Assembly: GCF_051857535.1 (NCBI RefSeq)
Contig: NZ_JBPZGY010000004.1
Location: 62,001 to 126,000, forward strand
Source: Roseateles_B sp051857535
Lineage (GTDB): Bacteria; Pseudomonadota; Gammaproteobacteria; Burkholderiales; Burkholderiaceae_C
DNA length: 64,000 bases
Direction of reading: 5' to 3'
Part shown: piece by piece, positions 49,486 to 58,484 of the stretch
How positions within the stretch are numbered: the first letter of the stretch is position 1
Layout of the letters: the number at the start of each line of letters is the position of its first letter
Notes under the pieces: model-generated
Database searches by the model: none
Told to the model about the DNA's origin: nothing
What the model saw: only the letters and a program-made list of their open reading frames with translations
Position numbers and translations under genes: made by a program

Positions 49486-50241
49486 TCATTCTCCCTGCAG
49501 CAGGCGCAGGGCGAGCCGTTCAGCGACCGCGGCGTTGAGGCCGGAATGACGGACGCGCGCGGCCGCAGCATCCACGTCGTACGGTACGCGCTGGAAGCTC
49601 AGCAGACCTGTGGCCATGTCAAACAATGCGTAGCAGGCTGCCGGGTTGCCGTCGCGCGGCTGGCCGCAGGAGCCGGGGATGACCAGCCATTGCCGGTTGG
49701 GGAGCAGGGGAATGTCCACGCCCGGCGATGGCACGAACTCGCCGGCCTTGCCTGTGCCGGACAGGTGGTAGAGCTTGGGGTCGTGCATGTGGCCGCAGAA
49801 GGTGTAGCGGCAGTGCGTGGCGTGCAGGCTGCGCATGGCTTCCAGTCTGCCCTGGATGTACTCGAAGCCATCCGGGTCGAAGGCGTTGGCATGCACGAAG
49901 AGGCAGTCGTCGCGTTCCCGATGCATGGGCAGGCCCGCCAGGAAATCCAGCTGGGATGCGTCCAGCTGTGCGCGTGTCCAGAGGATGGCGTCGCGGGCGT
50001 CCTCGCGCATGGTGGGCAGGGGGCCGGTGACGATGGCGCTGTCATGGTTGCCCATCACCGTGATGGCGCCATTCGCGGCCAGCTCGCGCACCTGGTCGAC
50101 CACCCAGGCGGGATCGCCGCCATAGCCGACCAGGTCGCCCAGCAGTGCGAAATCCTGGGCACCGCTGGAGCGTGCGTGATCCATCACGGCGCTGAAGGCC
50201 TCGCGGTTGGCGTGCAGGTCAGAAATGAGAGCAAGCTTCAT
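49486..50241 (-). CDS. Calcineurin-like metallophosphoesterase (YfcE/MJ0936-like)
   Basis: 251 aa. All metal motifs are present: ISDLHANREA (DxH), LLGDLVGYGGDP (GDxxxYG), MGNHD, and CGHMHDP, plus VIPGSCGQPRD. This is the fold of small bacterial phosphodiesterases and symmetrical diadenosine-tetraphosphatase relatives. It lies 28 bp upstream of the Ser/Thr kinase gene on the same strand; pairing of a kinase with a phosphoesterase is suggestive, but the family acts mainly on small phosphodiesters. Confidence 0.87.
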   Translation of the reverse strand: MKLALISDLHANREAFSAVMDHARSSGAQDFALLGDLVGYGGDPAWVVDQVRELAANGAITVMGNHDSAIVTGPLPTMREDARDAILWTRAQLDASQLDFLAGLPMHRERDDCLFVHANAFDPDGFEYIQGRLEAMRSLHATHCRYTFCGHMHDPKLYHLSGTGKAGEFVPSPGVDIPLLPNRQWLVIPGSCGQPRDGNPAACYALFDMATGLLSFQRVPYDVDAAAARVRHSGLNAAVAERLALRLLQGE

Positions 50242-50323
50242 GTCCAGAGTGTCTCCTGGGACTCTGACGGCATGCTGATGCTTTCATGGCATGCTAGACA
50301 CTCGCTGGCTGGGAGTTTTCCGG

Positions 50324-51145
50324 ATGGTCCTTGGGCATTGCATGCGTGTGTGGGTTCTTTCCCTGGGCTGCATCGCGGCGGGGTTCGCGCAGGCGGCCTG
50401 CAGCCGTGTGATCCAGGTCCCCCTGGCGCCAGTGGGCCTCAGCGTGCTGCTGCCGCCTCAGGGGCAGGCCACGGGCGTCTACCCGGAGCTGCTGCGCCAG
50501 GTGGGCGAAGCCGATGGCTGCGTCTTCGCGATGAGCTCTGTGCCCAGGGCTAGGCAGGAGCTGATGTTCGAGACCGGCCGCAGCGACCTGTTGGTGCCGG
50601 CCTCCCGCACACCTCGGCGTGACGAGTTCGGTGACTTCGTGCCCTTGATCCAGGCCCGGGCCATGATGATCTCCCTGCGTTCGGAGCGGGTCCTGCCTAC
50701 CAGCCTGCGCCAGCTTGCGCAGGCCAGTGAGCTGCGCGTGGTGCTGGTGCGCGGCTTCGACTACGGCGACGCCTACCAGGGCCTGGTGAAGGAACTGGGC
50801 CGACAGGGCCGCCTGCGCCTGGAGGTGGATCCCGTCTCCGTCGCGCGTGTGCTGGACGCCGGGGGTGGCGACCTGACCCTGATGGCACCGTCCATCCTGG
50901 TCAGTGCCTTGCATGCCGACGAGCGCGTCAGCCACCTGCTGGGGCGGGTGCGCATGGATGCTGTCGAGGAACTTGGCTGGAACGACAGCGGCGTCTATCT
51001 GTCGCGTGCTGCGCTGGGCGAGGGCGATCGGCGCCATCTGCAGGAGTCCCTGGACAAGGCCGCGCGTAGCGGCCTGGTCTGGAAGCTCTTCAAGCAGTTC
51101 TACCCTGCCGGCAGCATGGACGGAAGCCTGCGGCCCAAGTATTGA
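50324..51145 (+). CDS. Periplasmic substrate-binding-like protein
   Basis: About 273 aa. A signal peptide (VWVLSLGCIAAGFAQAA) leads into a type-II periplasmic binding fold of the amino-acid-binding kind (SBP_bac_3-like). It shows TGVYPELLRQVGEADGCVFAMSSVPRARQELMFETGRSDLLVPAS, then DFGDFVPLI-like and a C-terminal DKAARSGLVWKLFKQF helix. No transporter genes lie nearby, so it may be an orphan binding protein or a sensory partner. I prefer the ATG at 50324 (GGGAG 8 nt upstream) over 50291. Confidence 0.7.
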   Translation: MVLGHCMRVWVLSLGCIAAGFAQAACSRVIQVPLAPVGLSVLLPPQGQATGVYPELLRQVGEADGCVFAMSSVPRARQELMFETGRSDLLVPASRTPRRDEFGDFVPLIQARAMMISLRSERVLPTSLRQLAQASELRVVLVRGFDYGDAYQGLVKELGRQGRLRLEVDPVSVARVLDAGGGDLTLMAPSILVSALHADERVSHLLGRVRMDAVEELGWNDSGVYLSRAALGEGDRRHLQESLDKAARSGLVWKLFKQFYPAGSMDGSLRPKY

Positions 51146-51165
51146 ACGGGCTGCAGGCCTGGCGG

Positions 51166-52128
51166 TCAGCCAATCCGCCCCAGCAGCAGGTACTCCATGA
51201 GCGCCTTCTGCACGTGCATGCGATTTTCGGCTTCATCCCAGACGACGGACTGGGGCCCGTCGATCACCTCGGCCGAGACCTCCTCGCCGCGGTGCGCCGG
51301 GAGGCAGTGCATGAAGAGGGCATCGGGCTTGGCCACGGCCATCATGTCGGCGTCCACGCACCAGTCGGTGAAGGCGGCGCGGCGGGCCTCGTTCTCGGCC
51401 TCGTAGCCCATGCTGGTCCAGACATCGGTCGTGACCAGATCGGCACCCCGGCAGGCTTCCATGGGGTCGGCGAAGACCTTGTAGCAGTCGGGGCTGCTGA
51501 TGCCGGCCACCTTGGGGTCGACTTCGTAGCCGCTGGGCGTACTGACATGCACGGTGAAACCCAGGATCTCCGCTGCCTGCAGCCAGGTGTTGGCCATGTT
51601 GTTGCCATCACCCACCCAGGCCACCACCCGGCCCTTGAGGCAGCCCATGTCGATGCCGCCGCGGCGGTCCATGCCGCGCGCTTCCAGGAAGGTGAAGAGG
51701 TCCGCGACGATCTGGCAGGGATGGAACTCGTTGGTCAAACCATTGATCACCGGCACACGCGAATGGGCGGCAAAACGCTCGATCTTGCTTTGCTCGAAGG
51801 TGCGGATCATCACCAGGTCAACCATGCGGCTGATGACGCGGGCGCTGTCTTCCACGGGCTCGGCGCGGCCCAGTTGGCTGTCGCCCGTGGTGAGGTGCAC
51901 CACCGAGCCGCCCATCTGGTACATGCCGGCCTCGAAGCTCACCCGTGTTCGGGTGCTGGCCTTCTCGAAGATCATGGCCAGGGTGCGATCCTGCAGGGGC
52001 TGGTACTTCTCGTAGTTCTTGAAGCGGCGTTTGATGATGGAGGCGCGCTCGAACAGGTGAGCGTACTCTTCGGCGCGGAAGTCCTTGAACTGGAGGTAGT
52101 GGCGCATGAGGCTGTCCCCGGGCTTCAT
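51166..52128 (-). CDS. argF: Ornithine carbamoyltransferase
   Basis: 320 aa. Converts ornithine and carbamoyl phosphate to citrulline in arginine synthesis. The carbamoyl-phosphate motif EKASTRTRVSFE, HPCQIVADLFT, and the ornithine-loop HCLPAHRGEEVS are intact. The ATG at 52128 overlaps the argD stop (ATGA) and has GGAG upstream; an alternative ATG at 52107 (MRHYLQF) also has GGGGA. Operon argD-argF. It converges on the binding-protein gene with only 20 bp between them. Confidence 0.96.
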   Translation of the reverse strand: MKPGDSLMRHYLQFKDFRAEEYAHLFERASIIKRRFKNYEKYQPLQDRTLAMIFEKASTRTRVSFEAGMYQMGGSVVHLTTGDSQLGRAEPVEDSARVISRMVDLVMIRTFEQSKIERFAAHSRVPVINGLTNEFHPCQIVADLFTFLEARGMDRRGGIDMGCLKGRVVAWVGDGNNMANTWLQAAEILGFTVHVSTPSGYEVDPKVAGISSPDCYKVFADPMEACRGADLVTTDVWTSMGYEAENEARRAAFTDWCVDADMMAVAKPDALFMHCLPAHRGEEVSAEVIDGPQSVVWDEAENRMHVQKALMEYLLLGRIG

Positions 52129-53336
52129 GCCTGGGTCTCCGAGAGGAATTGCTTGATCTGGGGCGCGAGCAGGCTCACCACCTGGGCGGCTTCCTCGCTG
52201 GACATGACGAGGGCAGGCACCAGGCGGATGACACGGTCGGCGGTGACGTTGATCATCAGGCCGGCTTCGGCGCAACGGCCCACCATCGCGCCGGCCGGGC
52301 GATCCAGTTCAATGCCCAGCATCAGGCCCTGACCGCGCACGTCCTTGACGCCAGCCACGCCAGCCAGCTCACCTGCCAGGCCGGCCTTGAGTTCGGCGCC
52401 CACCTTGGCGGCATTGGCCAGCAGGTCTTCCTCGATCATCAGGCGCAGGGTTTCCACGCCAGCGCGCATGGCCAGGGGATTGCCGCCGAAAGTCGTGCCA
52501 TGGTTGCCGGGCTGCAGGACCTTGGCCGCACGTGGCCCGCAAACCACTGCCCCGACCGGCACGCCCGAACCCAGGCCCTTGGCCAGGGGCATGACGTCCG
52601 GCTTGATGCCTGCCCATTGATGGGCAAACCACTTGCCGGTGCGGCCGATACCGCACTGCACCTCGTCCAGCATCAGCAGCAGGTCCCGGCGATCGCAGAC
52701 CGCGCGCAACTGCTGCAGGAACTCGATGCGCGCCGCCTGCACGCCGCCTTCGCCCTGGATGGTCTCCAGGAAGATGGCTGTGATGTTGGGGTGTGCGTCC
52801 AGGGCCTTCTCGACCGCGGCGATGTCGTTCAGCGGCACGCGGACAAAACCTGGCACCAGCGGGCCGAAGCCGGCGTGGATCTTCGGGTTGGCCGTGGCCG
52901 AGAGCGTGGCCAGGGAGCGGCCGTGGAAAGCGCCTTCAAAGACCAGGATCTCGGGATTGGTGTTGCCACGGTCGTTGCCGAACTTGCGGGCAATCTTGAT
53001 CGCGGCCTCGTTGGCTTCCAGGCCCGAATTGCAGAAGAAGGCATTGGTCAGGCCCGACAGCTCCACGAGCTTGGCAGCAAGCTGCTCCTGCAGCGGCACG
53101 TGGTAGTAATTGCTGCAGTGGATCATTTTGCCGATCTGGTCCTGCAGGGCGGGGACCAGCTTGGGGTGTGCATGGCCCAAGGTGTTCACCGCGATGCCGC
53201 CCAGCGCGTCCAGGTATCGTCGCCCGTTCACGTCCCAGACCCAGACGCCCTTGCCGTGCGACAGCGCGATCGGCAGGCGGCCATAGGTATGCATCACATG
53301 CGGTTCGGACGGAACGGAAGGCGCAGAGGCGTTCAT
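52125..53336 (-). CDS. argD: Acetylornithine aminotransferase
   Basis: 403 aa, class III PLP aminotransferase. It transaminates N-acetylglutamate semialdehyde in arginine synthesis (and possibly the succinyl-DAP branch of lysine synthesis). Motifs: FCNSGLEANEAAIKIARK, VFEGAFHGRS, LLMLDEVQCGIGRTG and the PLP lysine in PLAKGLGSG. A TTG directly precedes the ATG at 53336; the ATG is chosen, with GGAG at 5 nt. Co-transcribed with argF. Confidence 0.95.
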   Translation of the reverse strand: MNASAPSVPSEPHVMHTYGRLPIALSHGKGVWVWDVNGRRYLDALGGIAVNTLGHAHPKLVPALQDQIGKMIHCSNYYHVPLQEQLAAKLVELSGLTNAFFCNSGLEANEAAIKIARKFGNDRGNTNPEILVFEGAFHGRSLATLSATANPKIHAGFGPLVPGFVRVPLNDIAAVEKALDAHPNITAIFLETIQGEGGVQAARIEFLQQLRAVCDRRDLLLMLDEVQCGIGRTGKWFAHQWAGIKPDVMPLAKGLGSGVPVGAVVCGPRAAKVLQPGNHGTTFGGNPLAMRAGVETLRLMIEEDLLANAAKVGAELKAGLAGELAGVAGVKDVRGQGLMLGIELDRPAGAMVGRCAEAGLMINVTADRVIRLVPALVMSSEEAAQVVSLLAPQIKQFLSETQA

Positions 53337-53588
53337 CAACTCTCCATGTCGGATGGGTGGGGTAAAGGCGTTCCCGCGTCGTGCTGTGGCAGTCCAGCTG
53401 CGTCAATCCAGCGTCAGGCCGGGAGCGGATGATTCTAAGGTTGCGTCCCGGGCAGCTGCGGGTTTTCGCCAAGAAGTGCCTGGCAAAGATGCCCCTTGGT
53501 AACTCGCTCGTGCTGCGGCGCAACACATCCAAGGCACAATAGCGGTTTGCCGTTCATTCCGTTGTCCGGGCGGCCGCCGTTTCCATCC

Positions 53589-53915
53589 ATGACCCAAGTC
53601 CCAAAGCCTCGCGAAGTGTTCATCCAAGGTGTCACCCTGGAAGGGCGCACGTTCCGTCCCAGCGACTGGGCGGAGCGGCTGGCGGGGGCCATGTCCTGCT
53701 TCCGCCCCGGCGGCGCGAAGGCGGGCATCGGGGCGCACATCGGCTATTCGCCCTACTGTGTGCCACGGGTGATCAACGGCATCAAGTGCGTGATCGTCAA
53801 CGAGGAGCTGAAGTCGGTCGAGCCCATGGCCTGGGACTTCGTCATGAACTTCGCTCGTGACAACCACCTGCAGGTCGCCGAGGCCTGTCTGCTGCCCGAG
53901 CGCGGCGAGCGCTGA
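53589..53915 (+). CDS. DUF3579 family protein
   Basis: 108 aa. The whole protein matches my memory of DUF3579: REVFIQGVTLEGRTFRPSDWAERLAGAM and PYCVPRVINGIKCVIVNEEL, then DFVMNFARDNHLQVAEAC. Function unknown. In Burkholderiales it commonly lies upstream of argD/argF-type genes, as here, divergently. A CACAAT box about 55 nt upstream may belong to its promoter. Confidence 0.85.
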   Translation: MTQVPKPREVFIQGVTLEGRTFRPSDWAERLAGAMSCFRPGGAKAGIGAHIGYSPYCVPRVINGIKCVIVNEELKSVEPMAWDFVMNFARDNHLQVAEACLLPERGER

Positions 53916-54272
53916 GACTCCGGGCGCAGGGGCTGCCCGCCCTGGATCTTCTCCTTCCTCACCTCAGCTTGCCGTCAGGTTCGGCGTTGGCGTCGGCTGC
54001 GCCACAGGGCCAGGCATTCGGCGCCACCCCACAGGAGCAAGCTGGTGGCAACGCGCAGGCGTTGCCCGATTCGCATGGGGGGCTTGTGCATGGCGTGATC
54101 CATCGGGCGTGCCGCCTTTGTGGCGTCCTCGGGGGAAGATGGCTGGCAGCCTAGCCGGCATGCATGACGAAAGCATGGCGCGGGCCTGGGCTGTTTGGCG
54201 CATGGCGGGCTTTGTCGGCCCTGGCTATGCTGACCGCTCATCCTGCCGGCCTCGGCTGATGCCGCTGATCCG
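53916..54272. other. 357-bp interval without a supported gene
   Basis: Between DUF3579 and the M14-like peptidase. A 42-codon minus-strand frame (53975-54103) with one hydrophobic stretch is present but has no convincing Shine-Dalgarno. I see no terminator, promoter or repeat strong enough to report, apart from a threefold CCGGTGACT unit at 54269-54293 that opens the next gene. Confidence 0.5.
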
Positions 54273-55370
54273 GTGACTCCGGTGACTCCGGTGACATCAG
54301 ACGGCCTGCAGGCATCTGCAGGCCTGCTGCACGTCCGTCGCCCGACACCCTTGCTGGAATCCCTGACCCTGCTCGACCGGCTGCAATCGCAGTCCCGCGG
54401 CCTCCTGGAGCGCCATGACGTGGCTGTGGTGGAGGTGGCTGGGCAGTCGCTGCCCGTGCCGGTGCTCAGCTTGGGCAGCCGTGCGCCCGAGGCGCCGGCC
54501 ATCGGCTTCTTTGGCGGGGTGCATGGCCTGGAGCGCATTGGCAGCCAGGTGGTGCTGTCCTACCTGGCCAGCCTGGTTGCCCGCCTGGGCTGGGACGAGC
54601 TGCTGCACCAGCAACTGCAGGGACTGCGCATGGTCTTCATGCCCTTGGTGAACCCGGGCGGGCTGTTGCTGGGCACGCGCGCCAACCCCGCTGGCGTGGA
54701 CCTGATGCGTAACGCGCCGGTCGAGGCGGAGCGCCCGGTGCCTTTCCTGGTGGGCGGGCAGCGCCTCAGCGCCAGCCTGCCCTGGTATCGCGGCAGGACG
54801 GGTGCCAAGTTGGAACCGGAAGCGCAAGCCCTTTGTCAGGTGGTTTGTGACGAACTGTTGCGCCACCGCGCCGCCCTGTCCATCGACTGCCATTCAGGAT
54901 TCGGCCTCGATGACAGAATCTGGTTCCCGTTCGCTTACAGCACAAAGCCAATCCTGCATCTGCCGGAGATGCTGGCGCTGAGCGAATTGCTGGACCAGAC
55001 CCACGCCCAGCACCGCTATGTGTTCGAGCCGCAGAGTCGGCAATACCTGACGCACGGGGATTTGTGGGATTACCTGTATCTGGAATCCTGCCAAATGTCC
55101 GACCGCGTTTTTCTTCCCCTGACCCTGGAGATGGGCTCCTGGGTGTGGGTCAAGAAGAATCCTCGCCAGCTCTTTTCACGGGATGGCATCTTCAATCCCA
55201 AGGTGAGCCATCGCCAGCAGCGGGTCCTGCGCCGCCATCTTGGCTGGCTGGACTTCTGCGCCAGGGCTGCCTTCAGCATGCCGCGCTGGCTGCCATCTGG
55301 TGCAGGGCGCGAGCAGGCGCGCGAGCGGGCGCTGGACCGCTGGTACCGAGGGGGCGGGCATGAGCGATGA
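54273..55370 (+). CDS. M14-like zinc carboxypeptidase (DUF2817 type)
   Basis: 365 aa. Zinc motif FFGGVHGLERIG (HxxE) lies at about residue 77; DCHSGFGLDDRIWFPFA gives the third zinc ligand (His). LEMGSWVWVKKNP lies where the catalytic glutamate is expected. No signal peptide. It may trim amino acids from peptides or murein fragments. The GTG at 54273 is the first of three tandem GTG codons (VTPVTPVTS) and has no clear Shine-Dalgarno, so the start is uncertain. It overlaps the next gene by 11 bp. Confidence 0.72.
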   Translation: MTPVTPVTSDGLQASAGLLHVRRPTPLLESLTLLDRLQSQSRGLLERHDVAVVEVAGQSLPVPVLSLGSRAPEAPAIGFFGGVHGLERIGSQVVLSYLASLVARLGWDELLHQQLQGLRMVFMPLVNPGGLLLGTRANPAGVDLMRNAPVEAERPVPFLVGGQRLSASLPWYRGRTGAKLEPEAQALCQVVCDELLRHRAALSIDCHSGFGLDDRIWFPFAYSTKPILHLPEMLALSELLDQTHAQHRYVFEPQSRQYLTHGDLWDYLYLESCQMSDRVFLPLTLEMGSWVWVKKNPRQLFSRDGIFNPKVSHRQQRVLRRHLGWLDFCARAAFSMPRWLPSGAGREQARERALDRWYRGGGHER

Positions 55371-56202
55371 AGTGGCGGCAACCTGGGTATTGCTGCGCGG
55401 CCTGACCCGCGAATCGGGCCACTGGGGACGCTTCCCGCTGCAGATGATGCAGGGGCTGCGCGCGACGCAGGGGCCGGTGCGTGTGCTGACCCTGGATTTG
55501 CCGGGCAATGGCGCGCGGTTCCGGGAGAAGAGTCCGACGGACATCGGCGAGATGGTGGAGGATCTGCGCGAGCAACTGCGCCGCGCGGGTGTGGCCGGGC
55601 CTGTCCATGTGTTGGCTCTCAGCCTGGGGGGTATGGTGGCGGCGGAATGGGCACAGCGCTATCCCGCCGAGCTTGCGGCGGCTGTGCTGGCCAGCACCAG
55701 CATGAAACCCTTCAGTCCGTTTTTCAGGCGACTGCGCCCCACCAACTACCTGACCCTGGTGGCCATGAGTCTGGCGCGGTTTGCTGCGCGCTGGCGCGAG
55801 CGCCATGTGCTGCAACTGACCTCCCAGCTGATGTGCCACTCCGAGGAGGTGCTGGACGACTGGGTGGCCTTGCACCGGCGGCATCCGGTCAGCGGGCGCA
55901 ATGTGCTGCGCCAGTTGTGGGCTGCCATGAACTACCGCGCCAGCCGTGCGCGGCCCCGGGTGCCCATGCTGTTGCTGTGCGGGCAGGGGGACATGCTGGT
56001 GGATTGGCGCTGCTCCCAGGCGGTGAGCCGCGGCTGGGGGCTGCCCCTGCGCATGCATACGCGGGCCGGTCATGACATCCCGCTGGACGATCCGGACTGG
56101 GTGGTGCGCGCGGTGGGCGACTGGCTGGCCAAGAGAGAGCTGATGAATGGTGCCGGCACCCAGCCCATGGAGCTGGAAACCGTGCCACTGCCCATGGCTT
56201 GA
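55360..56202 (+). CDS. Alpha/beta hydrolase
   Basis: 280 aa. Alpha/beta-hydrolase fold with oxyanion region LLRGLTRESGHWG, nucleophile elbow LSLGGM (Ser about residue 90), acid in LLCGQGDMLVD and His in AGHDIPLD. Such enzymes cleave esters or amides; the substrate is unknown. It overlaps the peptidase gene by 11 bp, so the two are co-translated. Confidence 0.85.
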   Translation: MSDEVAATWVLLRGLTRESGHWGRFPLQMMQGLRATQGPVRVLTLDLPGNGARFREKSPTDIGEMVEDLREQLRRAGVAGPVHVLALSLGGMVAAEWAQRYPAELAAAVLASTSMKPFSPFFRRLRPTNYLTLVAMSLARFAARWRERHVLQLTSQLMCHSEEVLDDWVALHRRHPVSGRNVLRQLWAAMNYRASRARPRVPMLLLCGQGDMLVDWRCSQAVSRGWGLPLRMHTRAGHDIPLDDPDWVVRAVGDWLAKRELMNGAGTQPMELETVPLPMA

Positions 56203-56315
56203 GCCTGTTCGGCGTGCGGCTCGAATGCCTCGGGTGGTTCTTGTCCGCTAAGGTCGGGAATCCGGGCAACACCAGTTACCCTGGTCATTCGCGCTGAGCT
56301 TTGGCTGGTGGCATG

Positions 56316-56342
56316 AAAAAGGCCCGCCAGAGGCGGGCCTTT
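56316..56342 (-). terminator. Terminator of rpsT
   Basis: On the minus strand GGCCCGCC, TCT, GGCGGGCC and TTTTT form a strong hairpin with a T-run, 27 bp after the rpsT stop. Confidence 0.9.
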
Positions 56343-56368
56343 CATTTCTTTGCACCAGGACTGGTGTT

Positions 56369-56665
56369 TCAGGCAGCCAGTGCCTTGATCTTGGCGGACA
56401 GGCGGCTCTTATGGCGAGCAGCCTTGTTCTTGTGGAAGATGCCCTTGTCGGCGACCGAATCGATCACGGCCTGGGCAGTCTTGAACAGTTCAGCAGCCTT
56501 GGTCTTGTCGCCAGCGACCACGGCTTTTTGCACGTTCTTGATGACGGTGCGGAATTTGGAGCGCAGAGCCGTGTTGGCGGCGTTCAGCTTCACGTCCTGG
56601 CGAGCGCGCTTGCGGCCCGATGCCAAACGGACGGTTTTCTTCTTGGCTTTGGAAGAGCTTGCCAT
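56369..56665 (-). CDS. rpsT: 30S ribosomal protein S20
   Basis: 98 aa, highly basic, helical. MASSSKAKKKTVRLASGRKRARQ and HKNKAARHKSRLSAKI are typical of S20, which binds 16S rRNA early in assembly. The ATG at 56665 starts the family consensus; the upstream AAAGAAC is a weak Shine-Dalgarno. It has its own promoter and terminator, divergent from murJ. Confidence 0.96.
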   Translation of the reverse strand: MASSSKAKKKTVRLASGRKRARQDVKLNAANTALRSKFRTVIKNVQKAVVAGDKTKAAELFKTAQAVIDSVADKGIFHKNKAARHKSRLSAKIKALAA

Positions 56666-56699
56666 GTTCTTTGTTAATCCAGTTGGTGCAAAGACCGCG

Positions 56700-56705
56700 A
56701 GTATA
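56700..56705 (-). promoter_or_regulatory. Extended -10 promoter of rpsT
   Basis: TGC-TATACT on the minus strand is an extended -10 element and places transcription start about 28 nt before the rpsT ATG. The -35 region is weak. Confidence 0.5.
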
Positions 56706-56793
56706 GCACTTGCAAACGGAGTTTCATAGGCCCGACATGCAAATTCGGCCATCTCGCGGAGGAAGCGCCGAATTCTAGGGCACGGCCTTCGCT

Positions 56794-56799
56794 CATAAT
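56794..56799 (+). promoter_or_regulatory. Putative -10 box of murJ
   Basis: CATAAT followed by CGCCGCC, resembling the parE box, but about 100 nt before the chosen murJ start. Confidence 0.3.
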
Positions 56800-56903
56800 C
56801 GCCGCCCGTCCGCCCTGCTTGCATGGCCCGGCACTCTCCAGGAGAGGCGGGGCCCGACCCGGTTCCAGCCAGCTTGGCTGAGACAAGAAAGCCGATAAAC
56901 CTG

Positions 56904-58466
56904 ATGAGTCTGCTGCGTTCCGCGTCCCTGATTTCCGTGCTGACCCTGGCTTCCCGTGTGACGGGGCTGGTGAGGGAGCAGATGGTGGCAGGCCTGTTCG
57001 GTGCGAATGCCATGACCGACGCCTTCCTGGTGTCCTTTCGCATTCCCAACCTGCTGCGTCGACTGTTCGCCGAGGGCGCCTTTTCCCAGGCCTTCGTGCC
57101 CGCCCTGGCGGCCACGCGGGCCAAGCATGGCGACGAGGCTACCCGTGAGCTGGTGGACGCCGTGGCTACCGTACTCACCTGGGCCTTGCTGGCAACTTGC
57201 GTGTTGGGTGTTGTGGCCGCGCCGCTGCTGGTCTGGGCCCTGGGCTCAGGCATGCCCAGGGAAGGGCATGAGGCCGCGGTCGTGATGACTCGCTGGACCT
57301 TTCCCTACATCGGGTGCATGTCCCTGGTGGCGCTCTCGGCCGGCGTGCTCAACACCTGGAAGCGCTTCATGGTGCCGGCTGTAACGCCGGTGCTGCTGAA
57401 CCTCAGCTGCATCATCGTGGGCGCTCTGCTGGCGAAGCAGTTGCCGGCCTGGGGATATCCAGGCATCTATTCCATGGCCTTGGGCGTGATGGTGGGTGGC
57501 GTGCTGCAGTTGGCCGTGCAGGTGCCGGCGCTGAGGCGCATCGGCATGCTGCCGCGCATCGGCTTGAGCTGGGCGGCCTTGCGTCGTGCCCAGCACCACG
57601 GCGGCGTGCTGCAGGTCCTGAAGCAGATGGGGCCTGCATTGCTGGGCGTGGGGGTGTCCCAGGTCTCGCTGCTGATCAATACCCAGATCTCCAGCCACAT
57701 CGCCGAGGGCGCCACCTCCTGGCTCAACTATGCGGACCGTCTGATGGAGTTCCCCATCGGCCTGCTGGGCGTGGCCCTGAGCGCCGTGCTGACACCGCAG
57801 CTGGCCGCCGCACAGGCCAGCGAGCAGGCCGATCGCTACTCTGCCTTGCTGGATTGGGGTTTGCGCATGGTGATGCTCCTGGCCCTGCCGTGCGCTGTGG
57901 CGCTGCTGGTCTTCGCCGAGCCCCTGGTGGCGACGCTCTACCACCGTGGCGCCTTCCAGGCCGGCGACGTGGAGCGTACCGCGGAGGCTGTCATGGGTTG
58001 GGGGGTCGGCCTGCTGGGCCTTGTGGCGATCAAGGTGCTGGCGCCGGGGTTCTACGCCCGCCAGGACAGTGCAACCCCGGCGCGCATTGCCATCGCCGTG
58101 CTGCTGCTGACCCAGGTGTTCAATCTCATCCTGGTGCCCACCATTGGCGTTGCGGGACTGGCACTCTCCATCGGCCTGGCGGCCCTTGTCAATGCGGCGG
58201 TGCTCTTGCGCGGCTTGCGCCAGCGAGGGGCCTATACGCCAGCGCCGGGCTGGGGCGCCTTCATGCTTCGCGTGCTGCTGGCCTGTCTGGCCATGGGGGC
58301 GCTGCAATGGTGGCTGGGAAGACAGCTGGACTGGGTCGAGCTGGGTCGGCACGAGATGCAACGCGCAGGCTGGATGGCCCTGAGCCTTGGCGGCTCGGCC
58401 CTGGTCTATTTCGCGGTCCTGCTCTTGTCCGGGTTGAAACTGCGTGAGTTTGCGCGCCGCCACTGA
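56904..58466 (+). CDS. murJ: Lipid II flippase MurJ
   Basis: 520 aa with about 14 membrane helices, of the MOP superfamily. It flips lipid II across the inner membrane. The opening SLISVLTLASRVTGLVREQMVAGLFGANAMTDAFLVSFRIPNLLRRLFAEGAFSQAFVP is diagnostic and carries the conserved arginines of the cation-lined cavity. The ATG at 56904 fits the family start; an ATG at 56823 would add 27 residues. The position next to rpsT is conserved in many proteobacteria. Confidence 0.96.
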   Translation: MSLLRSASLISVLTLASRVTGLVREQMVAGLFGANAMTDAFLVSFRIPNLLRRLFAEGAFSQAFVPALAATRAKHGDEATRELVDAVATVLTWALLATCVLGVVAAPLLVWALGSGMPREGHEAAVVMTRWTFPYIGCMSLVALSAGVLNTWKRFMVPAVTPVLLNLSCIIVGALLAKQLPAWGYPGIYSMALGVMVGGVLQLAVQVPALRRIGMLPRIGLSWAALRRAQHHGGVLQVLKQMGPALLGVGVSQVSLLINTQISSHIAEGATSWLNYADRLMEFPIGLLGVALSAVLTPQLAAAQASEQADRYSALLDWGLRMVMLLALPCAVALLVFAEPLVATLYHRGAFQAGDVERTAEAVMGWGVGLLGLVAIKVLAPGFYARQDSATPARIAIAVLLLTQVFNLILVPTIGVAGLALSIGLAALVNAAVLLRGLRQRGAYTPAPGWGAFMLRVLLACLAMGALQWWLGRQLDWVELGRHEMQRAGWMALSLGGSALVYFAVLLLSGLKLREFARRH

Positions 58467-58484
58467 GGCGTGGATGATGTGCCC

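Noticed and set aside
53975..54103. 42-codon minus-strand frame with a hydrophobic stretch
   Set aside because: No convincing ribosome binding site, few membrane-protein features, and I cannot recognise the sequence.
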